Below, piece by piece: positions 46,852-58,348 of a stretch of 64,000 nt of DNA; position 1 is the stretch's first letter; every line of letters starts with the position of its first letter. Both the position numbers and the translations under genes were made by a program. This DNA comes from Spodoptera frugiperda (lineage: Eukaryota; Arthropoda; Insecta; Lepidoptera; Noctuidae). The notes beneath the pieces were generated by a model. The model ran no database searches. It was not told the origin of the DNA and saw only the letters and a list, made by a program, of their open reading frames with translations. The stretch lies in assembly GCF_023101765.2 (NCBI RefSeq), contig NC_064226.1, positions 10,051,251 to 10,115,250 of the forward strand. The letters are read 5' to 3'.

Positions 46852-48879
46852 AAAGAATGATTACATTAATACAGTTGCATTTTATTTTACCCCAACAATA
46901 AACTGCAGTTTTTTTAGCAATCCTATTTCAGGAATTTACTTATTTTTTGGCCTGTTACAAATCCATATAAAACCATACATATGTTTTTGTTATTTAAGTG
47001 AAACAGGCATATTAACATAAAGGTAAAGTGTAAGCGTATGAAACTATAACATTGTTCACATTCAAGAGGTTTACAAAGTGATCCAACGAAAAACGTGACA
47101 TTACGAAAATAAGTACAAAATCTTTTTCACGCAGAGCGTGTAAACCGTCACTGAAGCCGCATGAAGTTCAAGGAGCTTTCGGCAACATAATAATATTGTT
47201 ACGCATCATCTGAAAAGCTGTTTTGTAACCATTATATTATTATGTTACAATTTTATAAAGCCGATTTTAAGATGGGAAGTGTTAATAAACGTCTTTAATT
47301 AGGGCTGTTTTCAATATTATTTGTAATTGTAAGAAATACACATTGACCCACTGACCCTAAATGTTTTTATAGGGATAAGAATTTACTTGTTTGAACAGAG
47401 GCACCGTACTAACTATGTGGTCTGAAACTGAAATCAAAAGTTAATATAATATGACGATTTATTAACATTAGGATCAGTAAAAGTATATCAAGTGCTAAAA
47501 AGAATCGATGTGTAGTAAAAAATTAGGCAATCCGCCAGTCACAGGGGAAAGGGTTGAGTACGGGTTGATTTGTAGCCTCGACAAAGACTTTTACAATTCT
47601 CAGCAAACCCCATTTTATTTAGATGTAAAATTCACGTTGGCTAGAGACCAAAACGGAACGGTATGTTGGCGATCTCGAATTTTCTATTGTCCGGAATCCG
47701 GATACGAGTGTCATTGACCCCTAACCTGAAACCGTTCGATGTGATAATTTTCGAGAGTTTAAACTTAAAATAAAAGGAAAATTAATTTGAATATGTATGC
47801 GAGTTTACTTTTTGTGACATAGATACTTACATATTTTCTTTATGGCTGTCTGTTCAATGTATTTAGTAGTGATTCATTTATTTTATCATAGTGGTTTAGA
47901 GACAGTATCATAGTGGTTTAGAGTCCACTTTAGGGTGGAATTGTTTGAAAACTTCTACATATGTAGAGGACAACTATGCTATCAGTTTTTCATTGTAGTA
48001 TACACTGAATGCGAGGTTTGAATAAAATAATTCTCCTAACTTTACTTAAAGTCACAAGCCCTACATAGTGAGAGATTCATTAGATAGTTTTGTTTGTTGG
48101 TCAGGGTGAAACATGGTGATTGGTGACTAATTCCCTCCATTACATAAGCACCTGTTATAAATGTTGTCTGCCTTATCTTGTTGACAAGAGAACTGTTTGT
48201 TTGTTAGTTGATCTTGACTTACATTTTGCAAACAAGATTAGATATCTATTGATATCTTTTTTGATCTAGTAAGTACGATAGTAAGATCTCAAGTTGATCA
48301 GTCAATCCCTTGAATATCTCTAGTATTTCGTTGATGATCCGACAATAGAATTAAGTCTAATATTCGTTCTGAACCTTTCCCAGATCATTCAAATACACAC
48401 ATGTACTTATTTCTCTATCAGATATTATTTCGTGTAACAGCTACGGGAATTTTTCATAAATTATTTGCTTATAATGTTTTTACTTATTATTGAGTATAGA
48501 GGTAAGAAATTAGTATGCTTAACGATTGCAGTAATTATTAATTATTATTAATAATTAGTTTTCCTTGGGTGAGCACAACCTTGTTTGACACACCATAAAA
48601 GTAAACATATAACACTTTGGTTTTTGTAAAATATTCCTTCGTTCTGAGACTTTCACTTTTCTGTAATGTAATAAAAAAAACTCCAGTAATATGATGCTTA
48701 ATATTGTTTATTGATAATGTGCTGTCTTTAACCTATTTGCTCACATAGTAACAAAATCCCCACAAAGATAGATACAAAGATATCTGACCTAGAAGAATTA
48801 TAAAGAGGTAGCCTACTTCGAAAACTTAGTTACCTATCTAATGTAATAAATTGTCTTTAGGTACACATTAACTTTATGT
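46852..48879. other. Intergenic DNA with a weak 69-codon open frame (47508-47717, plus)
   Basis: AT-rich spacer between two convergently oriented genes. The one frame worth recording (47508-47717, plus) encodes a peptide with four cysteines ending RSRIFYCPESGYECH. It lacks a signal peptide, and I see no matching exon or promoter. Nothing else is recognisable. Confidence 0.3.
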
Positions 48880-51479
48880 TTACTTAGAACTTTCTTCGTA
48901 TCCAATTTGGGCATTTTCATTGAGTTTCAAAAACAGATCCCAGAAAGCCATCCTCGATTTGTAATGCCTCTTCTCTACTTTAAGGTCTAAGTCGATGTTC
49001 AGGTAGTTCAACGCTTCCTTTGTAACTGGTGGCCATTGTACAGGCAATAATTCTGTTGACACTGGAGTGGGGTTTCTGAAAAATAAGATATGTTTTAGTA
49101 AAGATTATATATGTGACACGTTAAATATCTCGCAAGTCACTGGAGATAGATATGATTACAATACTTTTGTCTTAGTAGTTATTAGGAGATAGTAGAAGTA
49201 TATCGACAATCGACTTAATATCAAAGTGTATGTGATGTAAAGTAATAGATACGTACCCGAATTTAACGAAGTTTGCCCATAATGTGGTCACACGATCGAT
49301 GATAACTTGGTCTTCCCAAGAGGGTGGACCCATGTAGGAGATGTCAAAGAAATATCCGATCTCATCTGCATGCGCTGCTCCTGCGGCGGTTACGTTTAAT
49401 CTGTCTTTTACAAAATTCCTTTTACCGTCATAAGAAAACACGTACTGATAAATGTTCCTCGCTCCGCCGTCTAGATATTTTTGTATAGTTCTGTGTACCG
49501 GATGATTGAACCAGAAGTCTGAATCGAATTTAATTAATTCATTTTTAACATTTTCACTAATTTCTTCGTCTCCAATATAGAAATGTCTTACAAGTGCCTC
49601 CATTTCAACCAAACTTTCATCATCTATATTAAAATATTGCAAATGATTGTTAAATAGATCCAACTTTGCAAAGTCTGCGGGTGATAGTGTTTCATATTTT
49701 ATGAGTTGTTCGTCACTATTGTATCCTAAAAGAATGGGCACGTTCCTGAGATTCGTTTTCTTTACATTGATGGGGTAATCATAAATAAATTTGTCATCAG
49801 AGTCGAAACCGTTTTCCACAGTTGGACGGAACATCAAACCGAGGTCTGAAGTCGCTGCTATTAATAAGTTTGTATCAACCGTTGCCAGGAACGCTAATGC
49901 TTCTTCAGCGTTGGACGTTTTAAAACCGAGGTGTTCGGATAATTTCAGAGGTGCCGATGAATCAGGTTCTACGACCACCCAGGGACATAACGCCGTACCA
50001 CTTTGCATAATCACCTTATCGAATAATTTTTCCTGGTTGTACAAAAATTGTAAGTCAACTGATGCTCCACCAGCGCTTTCACCGAAAATTGTTATTTTAT
50101 CAGAATCACCACCAAATGCTTCAATATTATCTTTAATCCATTTCAAGGCTAATCGTTGGTCCTTTAGGCCTTGATTTCCAGGCACATCGGGTGTGTTCAG
50201 AGACATAAATCCGTAAGGACCCAATCGGTAATTTAGCGTTACTAAAATAATATCTTGATCAACAAAGTAGCGTGGTCCATACAAGTATCTGCCTGAGAAT
50301 CCAATTGAAAATCCGCCACCATAGATCCAGACAGCAACGGGCAACCGGTTCCTTGAGTCGGCAGAATTTGGCGCATAGATATTTACGTGAAGGCAGTCCA
50401 ACGTTCCTACTACAGTGTTGTTGAATTCTTCAATTTGTGGACATATCGCAGAATCATCGTAAGCTTCGAAGATACTGTTAAAGGCCGGGTGAGGCGTAGC
50501 TGGCTAAGAAACGATAAAGAAAAATGCTTTAGGTTTCTGTATAGGGTTGATTCCGTGGTTTCGTGCAAATCGAACCGTTCCGCGGCACAAATATAAAAAA
50601 TGTGAATCTGTATTTTATTTTTATTTATCGTATTAAGTGATTCACCAGTATTGTAGCGCACCGTATAAATGGAAATACCAGCACTACGGAGATTGTAAAT
50701 ATTTTTGAACACATTGGGCGCACATTCACCTTGTTCTGTCACCACAGCTGACTGACTGGTAGGAACACATTTCGTCCTGAACTATATTTGGGTTGTATAC
50801 ACTATCGACAAAATTGACAAGGTTCTGGGAACGAGTGGTAATGAATATTCTATTGTGACAATTAGAAATTTGGTTTCTCTTGTAATTATTACGTTAAATT
50901 AATAATTAACATGCTAAGTAAGGTTTCAATATTACGTACTCAGCGTAGCCGCCGGTTTGAATGACGAAAGTTAAAAGTCAAGTCAAAAACACAAGTCGAC
51001 AAATACGGTATTTAAACATCTGCCGAAAACATCTGCTGACGGCTCTAGTTGGAAACAAAGAGGAATGATTTTACACACGGATTTATTGATTAAAAAAACT
51101 AACTATTTAATTTACAATATTAGCGATACCCCCTGAAGAATATGTTTGAACTTATTCTGAATATTTTTTTTTGTAGTTTGTAGGTCTGGATATGTTTTTG
51201 CACGAAACTACGGAACGATCCATAGCATATATGAATTGAAGCTATGCGTAGAAAATTAATGAGGAATTAAACACTTACCCCAAAAGGATTGCTCTTGTCT
51301 ACAGTAGCGTATGGTATACCCATGAACATAGAGTAATCGCCATCTGATGCTCTCAAACCACGGATTAATCCAACTTTAGAATCCACTAACGGATCTATTC
51401 TAGGTATTCCATTTCCATTATGGATTAGACAGAGTATTAAAGAGGAAAATAATATTTTGTACTTGTAATCGCCCCACAT
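48880..51479 (-). CDS. Carboxylesterase (type-B, alpha/beta hydrolase), apparently catalytically complete
   Basis: Three exons on the minus strand, 51279-51479, 49257-50503 and 48880-49075, splice in frame to 547 residues, the usual length for insect carboxyl/cholinesterases. A signal peptide covers about residues 1-24 (ILFSSLILCLI). The oxyanion-hole motif YGGGF is at 128-132. The nucleophile elbow GESAGG holds S210, E332 is in GYNSDEQ, and H445 is in GAAHADE, so a full Ser-Glu-His triad is present. No ER-retention signal ends the protein (EESSK), so it is probably secreted. Such enzymes hydrolyse carboxylic esters, including odorants, hormones, diet esters and xenobiotics; the substrate cannot be told. 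A tandem paralogue lies 0.8 kb upstream on the same strand. The initiator methionine is the first in frame and directly precedes the signal peptide. Confidence 0.92.
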
Positions 51480-52293
51480 GTTTGCGGTTCGCGCACGAGA
51501 AATAAAGTAACTCTAGCAGTTTACAGATCGAAGGTGACACATAAAAGGCCTTGTGTTCCGATATGTGCAAAGGAGATATATAGATTACAGATTCTGATCA
51601 CAATAGATTAACAGATTACATAGGTTTTGATAAAATATTGCGAAATCAATTGCCCAAGATGAGGGCGATGTATATTAACATATCAAATAAAATTATTGTT
51701 TCATAAAATAATTTTTCTTCACTATTATGAGTGTTACGTTATAGGGTCGAGGCTAATGTTAAGAAAAATGTCTAACTTAACTTCAAATGCTTTGCCTTAA
51801 AACTATTACCAAGTGTAAAATATGCCTTAATATGATGGCTATTTGACTTTCGAAGATACACAACATATAACACATTCCGTGTATTCCGATCAAGAAATAA
51901 TATTATGGCTCTCCCTAAGCCGCTGTCGTTAAATTAATAAGATAAACATAGTCGTTGGTCGGAGAGACGGATGCTACTGTTACTGTTGTCACCGTCCAAT
52001 AAACGACAAACAAGATAACTACTATAGGTACTGACCTGGCCGACCTTTTGTAAAGTCTTTGCTCGCTTATTTTCTTTCTTAGTTTCTTTTTTTTTACATT
52101 TTTAGATTTTCTTCCTTGTCGTGGGTGTATTAACAAACATAGGTACAATTTTTCATAGATATGCCGAGGCCCGTAACAACAATTTGTGGATCACAGATAG
52201 AATGTTGTCAACACTAATACCTTATAACATGAATTCTATTCCTTCATAGATGGAAATGACTTACTTGACTGCCGATTATAGGTATACATATAA
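51480..52293. other. Spacer between the two esterase genes
   Basis: About 800 bp holding the 5' flank of the first esterase, with ATATATAG near 51576 and ATAAAAGG near 51541 as possible TATA-like words on either strand, and the 3' flank of the second. A Lys-rich minus-strand frame at 51915-52148 shows no motif. Confidence 0.35.
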
Positions 52294-54443
52294 TCATACG
52301 CAAGAGTAGCCATCTATCACTTGTTTATAGAAAATTACTTTGCGCAATGTCGCGGGACATGTAAATTCGTCGGTATTTTCTCTGTAACCGATTTGAGATT
52401 TTTCATAGAGTTTATAAAACAGCTCCCAAAACGCCATGCGAGCTTTGAAGTTTCTCCTTTTGACTTTGAGTTCGGTGTCGATGCTTAAGTAATTCAGAAA
52501 ATCGTTTGTAACCAGCGGCCATTCAAGAGGTAGCAGTTTACTTGTTTGTGGAGTTGGGTTTCTGCAAAGGTGATTAAAAATGTTTATAAGTATTTTGTAA
52601 ATAAAGCAAATAACAGGTCATAATATACTGAAATATTAGAAAATTGTTATTGATTTTAATACTTACCCGTATTTCACGAAATTAGCCCACAAAGTAGACA
52701 TACGGTCGATGATCAGCTTGTCGTCAGATGTGATGTTTTTATCCATGTAGGATACGTCAAAGAGATATCCAAGTTCATCTGCATGACATGCTCCTTTTGC
52801 TGTTACATTAAATCTGGCTTTCAAAAAGTTCCTTTCTCCACTGTGACCAAATTCATAGTAATATATTTTGTCCAATCCATTGTCAAGGTACTTTTGGATA
52901 GTTCGAACAACAGGATAATTATAATAAAAATCTGAATTTAATTTACTGATTTCTGATTTCACTTGTATGCTTACTTTTTCATCTCCAATGTAGAACCGTT
53001 GTATTATCTTCTGAACTTTCATAAGTTCTTCTGAGTCTAAGTCGAAATACTGATTTAGATTATCAAAAAATAAACCAAAATGTGTGAAATTTTCCGGCGG
53101 TATTACTTCGATACTTGCAAGAGCTTCGTGGCTATTGCATCCTAAGAGAACAGGAACATTCCCAAGACTCGGCTTTTTAATATTCACAGGATAGTCATAA
53201 ATAAACTTTTCACCGTTTCCAATGTAATTTTCTACACATGGCCGAAATTTGAGATCCAGTTCGGAAGTTGCTGCAATTAATAAATTGGGACTAACTGTAG
53301 ACAGGAATGCTAGAGCTTCGTCAATGGTCGTGGCAGTGGAGCCGAGATGCTTAGATAATTTCAGTGGTGCCATTGGATCTGGTTGCAGCATAGACCATGG
53401 GTACAAAGCAGTACCACTTTGCATTATAACTTGGTCAAATAATTTTTCGTGACTATATATGAAATGGAAGTCCACGGCTGTAGCACCAGAGCTGCTGCCA
53501 CATAATGTCATTTTACTCGAGTTTCCGCCAAACGCTTCTATATTCTCTTTTATCCACTTTAGTGCTAATTTTTGATCTTTCAATCCTTGGTTTCCGGGTA
53601 CTTCTGGTGTATCAAGACACATAAATCCGTACGGACCAAGACGGTAGTTAAACGTTATCAAAATAATGTCTTGTTTCATCAAGAAACGAGGTCCATATAC
53701 GTATCTGCCTGCGAACCCGATCGTGTAGAAACCACCGTAGATGTAGACCAGTACGGGTAACGGATTATTTGGGCTGGCTGAGTTTGGAACAAAAATGTTT
53801 ATATGAAGGCAGTCTAGTGTCCCAACTATGGTATTGTTAAATTCTTCAATTTGAGGACATATTGCAGAATCGTTGAAGGCATCAAACACTTTCCGGAATT
53901 TGGGTTGCGGTAAAGAGGCCTAGGAGGAAAAAATGTACAAATAAGTCAACGGTCGTAGTTTCATCTTTCATTGTATCTTGAAAGGCATGTAAAAACCCTC
54001 GCATTGACTCGACTTTTTACATGTTTTCAAGATATTTATTGTCATAGTCATAAGGCTCAAATTGGAACTCTTACCTAGAGTTCAAAATTCACAAATGGAA
54101 GTCCCGTGGTTAGGTATCGTGCATGACCAATGATGCAACGTAATAAGAATATTCAACTTGAGTCTTAAAACCTATTTTTGATATTTTAGCTTTTCAGTAC
54201 TCACGGATTTAGAGTGTATAGATAAATAATAGTCATTTCAGTATAACTTACCCCAAAAGGATTAGTTTTATTGACAACTGCGTAAGGTATCCCAAGAAAC
54301 ATTGAATAATCGCCATCAGTGCCTCGTAAACCACGAATTGGGCCAACTTTAGTATCAATTACGGGATTTGTCCCCGACAGTCCGCAGACATTATAGATGT
54401 GGCCAAACAATACCAGCAAAATGGCGTAATAAATGTTCCGCAT
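52294..54443 (-). CDS. Carboxylesterase paralogue with altered oxyanion hole
   Basis: Three exons, 54252-54443, 52667-53919 and 52294-52561, splice in frame (same intron positions and phases as the neighbour) to 570 residues. A signal peptide is at about 1-20 (YYAILLVLFGHIY). The triad residues are present: S207 in GSSSG, E329 in GCNSHEA and H443 in GACHADE. Two oxyanion-hole positions differ from the family: YGGGF has become YGGFY (125-129), and the Ala after the serine in GESAG is Ser. The Glu before the serine is also Ser. The C-terminus is about 24 residues longer than its neighbour, ending GYSCV. The reading frame is intact and conserved, so it is a gene rather than a pseudogene, but its catalytic power may be weak or changed. 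It is a tandem duplicate of the 48880-51479 gene. Confidence 0.9.
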
Positions 54444-55990
54444 AATGTGCCAATCAATTCTTTCAGGATTTCAGGACCTGTTGGTGTTACTCCGCTGAAA
54501 TATTAACGGAAAAAACTTTCTTTTATCTATTGATAAATGTGATTTATGCTAACACTTAATTGTGCTAGTCGGTTACTTTCAAATATTAGGTTATTTTTTA
54601 ATCTAATCTCGTACACAGGTCTAAATGCTTTTAGGTAACTCAAGAAGTATAATCTCTGCCAATGAATTTCATGTCTAACATAAACGTAATTAATCTTTGA
54701 ACAGTTAACGTCGACTAACAACGTGATATTAAAATGTCGAAAATTTAAGCAGTCTTACTTAATTTACAAGCCACGTTTTAAGTGTTATAATTACATCTAA
54801 AGGAATGCCACGTCAAAGTATTGAAATACAAAATGTTTTAGACAAACTCTAAAATGCTTTATACCTAAGTGCTACAGCTAAATGTTGGAAGCCGATCTGG
54901 GTAGGTAAGTTCTACTTGGCTAAGACCTATACGAACCCGCATTGCGGATTTCAGTTGTCTCATGATGAGATATAGAGTTTAAAACTGCAATATCTTATCT
55001 GCGTGCAGTTTATCTGGAAAATATTTTCTCAGTATTTGCTTCTAGAAAAATGTTAAAGTAACATAGTTTATCTCAGATATAGATTATGAGAGCAGCAGAT
55101 AAGTAGATCGTCGGAACACTTGATAATTACATGGTCACAAGCGGTACGTTGTACTACTCATGGATAAAAGAAAGAGACTGGATTGGCCTTGTGGGCGGGC
55201 CACGCGCGCCGAGGGTGCGAGCGAACGTACATAGCGCTGTCATAACGCTCAAATGTTCATACTTACCGGCTAGCAATCGCTGTCATGTTTTGACAGCGTA
55301 CGTATCTCCGCAACAATATTATATTATGCCGTACTTGCGCTATTATAACGTGTCGGAAAAGAAGCCAGGTGTGTAGCATAGCACGAGATGGAATTTCTTT
55401 TCACCGCTAAGTCCAAAAACATAAAAATACGTGTGATATTTGTAATTATAACATTAGTATTATGAAATTTATAGACAAAAACGATATAATCGCAAGCAGA
55501 CTAATAGTAATACATTGCTTGCGATAGATGAGTACAATCTTGCACTACGTGAGCAATCGCGCAATGTATGACGTCCATTGCGAGAGTCCCGAGTACCGAA
55601 ACAAAAGTTCATTTCCACAAAATCTATGACATCGATAGTGTTGGGCAAATTTGTAATCAATGTCGATTGTTACTATGATACAGTCTATTATAATCAATAG
55701 CACACTTTATAATTAAAATATTAAGTATTATTTATTACGACTAATTAGTAATATAGATTTTGAGTGAGTTTTATGTTTTTTTTTTTTTATAGAATGTGAC
55801 ATATGATTTATTTTAATATTATGTTTTAGGTTTCCAACAGATCCAGGTGTAAGAAAATTGTGGATTGACACAACTGGTAGAATAATGTTTTTTTTTCAAG
55901 TTCCACCACACAGATTAGAAACTGCGTATATTTTTATTTCCACCATATTTATCCAGACATTGGTCTTAAAAACTAAGCTTATCTAGACAC
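54444..55990. other. Intergenic DNA upstream of the second esterase
   Basis: AT-rich except for a GC-richer island at about 55170-55380. The island carries a short perfect hairpin (CGCTGTCA-TGTTT-TGACAGCG, 55278-55298) and an 81-codon plus-strand frame (55131-55376) without recognisable motif. This could be a promoter of an unseen transcript or a repeat; nothing is firm. Confidence 0.35.
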
Positions 55991-56560
55991 ACGGCAGTGT
56001 GTCCGCCAAGTTCGAGCAAAAAACCGACACACCGGCCGTGGGTTATATTACACGAACCATTTCGGGCCAAGTTCGACCCACCTATAACTCAAAATCTATT
56101 TTATCTACGCATATGAAATTTCTAGTATCTGTCGAGATCTACTTACTTATCTAACATACAAAATTTCATAATGTACCTATTGTAGGTCTTGAGATATGTG
56201 ACGTCAGAAAATCGCTATTTTTACTATACACTCACTGACTGACTGACTGGACTCACTCACTCATCAAAAACCTAGACCACTTCCAATGGTCGTATTGACT
56301 TGAAATTTGGCATGGAGGTAGGTCTTTAGGTCAAGGTAAAGGAAAAAATCTGAAAATGGCCAAGTGTGAGTCGGTTTTAAAAATAATGAAGGTGTAAATT
56401 CATACCCCTAGGAACTAAAACAAAAAAATTATCTATATCTTCCAATGGTCGTACCGACCTAAAATTCGTTACGAAGGTTTGTATTTAGTCAAAGTAAAGT
56501 AAAATAAGAAAAAAAGAAAATAAACCTTACAAAAATAAATGAAATCCCACCCAAAACATA
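55991..56560 (+). repeat. Interspersed repeat with two internal CTTCCAATGGTCGTA units
   Basis: Two diverged units repeat the order CCAATGGTCGTAxxGACxTxAAATT, GGAGGTxxGT or GAAGGTTTGT, TTTAGTCAAxGTAAAG (about 56280-56350 and 56440-56510). GACTGACTGACTGG and CACTCACTCACTCATC microsatellite bits occur at 56230-56264. The upstream block carries CCAAGTTCGAGC and CCAAGTTCGACCC. No protein is encoded. The pattern matches moth interspersed repeats seen elsewhere. Confidence 0.5.
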
Positions 56561-56643
56561 AATGTGAAAGGCTGCCAAGTTCGATAATATTGGAATGCTT
56601 CGCCTATAAAAGAAGTGAGATCTAAATAAGTACCAAGTTCCAT

Positions 56644-56785
56644 ACACAGACTTCAGTTAAAAATGATATAACTTGGCAAGTTTTAATAGAAAATTATATA
56701 CTTGACTCATTGCGTTTAGTAGGTTTATAACAAAGTGTGTGAAAACTTGCCAACTTGTTATATCATTTTTAACTGAAGTCTGTGT
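56644..56785. mobile_element. 142-bp foldback element with about 40-bp arms
   Basis: The left arm 56644-56683 starts ACACAGACTTCAGTTAAAAA. The right arm 56742-56785 is its reverse complement with a 4-nt difference (ATAACTTGG against ATAACAAGTTGG). The 58-nt interior is AT-rich. It is a foldback MITE-like element, or a remnant hairpin, with no evident target duplication. Confidence 0.8.
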
Positions 56786-57344
56786 CTCAGGCGTTTATCC
56801 GCACAATATCGCAATGTGTAATTCAGTAAGTCTGATTTTATTTTAGAAAATTTTAAATTAGTCTCTTTAAATCAGTTTTTTTGTCTAAAAATGGCGATAT
56901 TTAAAATATCATCTTTCGTAAATTTAAAAAATGAAATAATATAACCATGTTATTTCAATGTGTTCTGTACTTTATACAGATTATTGTAAATGTGAGAGCC
57001 CTGTAATTAGCTAAATTAGACTAGTAGAATGCATTTGTGTCAGCTTAGAGTTGTCATGCTCACTCAAAGGTCTCACTGGCGGTGGCACGGGCATTGGATC
57101 GTTCGATTCCCTGCAACATGGTTGAGTTGGACGGTGCTGGTGTACGTGCCATGTTGGTGAACGAGCGCTGTATTAATTTTGTTGTTCTGAAGGTTTTTTT
57201 TCTTTCGCTTTGACTGAATATTAGTTTTACATTGTTCTCACATAGTTCAAGCGGCGATGCAAAGAAAAGCAATGTTATCAAGCCTTGTGAATCTGAAAAA
57301 GATCGAACGAACAGATCTTCGATCTTCTCCTAGGAATCGTACAC

Positions 57345-57755
57345 TTTGCCGCCCTACGAACAAATAGATCACTACCGACTACAGTGCTTTGACGTACTTT
57401 TTACTGTATACTAAAAAGTTTTAATTTAGTTGTAATTATATAACGTGGAGTGCATAAATACAATTTCACAATGTAAGAGCCTTGTAAGAAACCATTGTAA
57501 AGTTAGAATTATAAGCACTGTCAACGAAAATGTTCATGTTTTTATTTTAGCAATAATCTCGAGTTAGTTATATTTTTTGTCATTAAGTAAGAAAGTATTT
57601 TCATTTCTTTCAATTCGATTGTAGAATATTATAAAAGTGGTAGTTTTTTACTTTGCTGTAAAAAAAAAACACACTCAACAATACGTTGTACAATCTATCG
57701 TCTAGTAAACGGTAGTATTGCTTTATTGTTTAAAATATTTTAATTTTGGTTTATT
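57345..57755 (+). pseudogene. Decayed partial duplicate of exon 1 end and intron 1 of the 58349 gene
   Basis: 57345-57384 (TTTGCCGCCCTACGAACAAA...ACTACAG) aligns with the end of exon 1 at 58428-58464 (ACGCCGCCCTACAACAAGTA...GCTACA). What follows, TACTTTTTACTGTATACTAA onward, tracks intron 1 from 58470 to about 58765 through shared blocks AATTTAGTTGTAATTATATA, AGAGCC(C/T)TGTAAG, GATAGTTTTTTACTTTGC or GGTAGTTTTTTACTTTGC, and ACAACAATACGT. The splice donor CAGTAAGT of the functional copy is replaced by CAGTGCTTTG, so this copy cannot splice there. It is an old tandem duplication about 1.08 kb upstream. Confidence 0.8.
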
Positions 57756-58348
57756 TTGATGAACTTTTGTCAAGGGCACACCGAGAAATGTATGAATGGG
57801 TCTGGTGCTAGACTGATACTGTCAACTTATTAATACATTTGATGGATCAGGTACCCGCTAATGTATTCTTAATATTGAAACATCTGCGCGTGGCTAATGA
57901 TTAAAGTAATTACATATCAATGATGGCATATTGATGCGTCGAAAATGTGGTCTACAGAACAAGAGGCTTCCATGTTCTTGGTCCATTTGTATTTTATTTA
58001 AATTAAGTTTGAAACAATAACGGTAAACGCGGATAATGAGAGAAAACTGTAAAACGCGTTAATTAGCTGATAAATTTGATAGGAAGAAGATCTAGTAACT
58101 AGGCTCAAGCTTTCACTAGTGTGTCAACTGTACAAATTAAATTGACACGCCACTTAAGTAACACGCTCGGTGTGTTTACAGTATTCATATTTCAGGTGCT
58201 CCCTTTGCACTGTTAACTGGGGCGCGACATCACAAATCTGTCAGTAGCTTGCCCACCGCCGAACCATGCACATCCATTAAAAAAACGAAGTACCTTAGAA
58301 GTTTGAAAAGTGAAACTGAAGGACTATAGACCACCGGACGGCGTGTGG

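Noticed and set aside
51915..52148. Lys-rich 77-codon minus-strand frame between the esterases
   Set aside because: Built from A/T-rich codons over a T-rich tract, with no motif and no exon context.
55131..55376. 81-codon plus-strand frame in a GC-richer island
   Set aside because: No family resemblance. The island holds a short hairpin and could be a repeat or regulatory DNA, so I kept only a general note.
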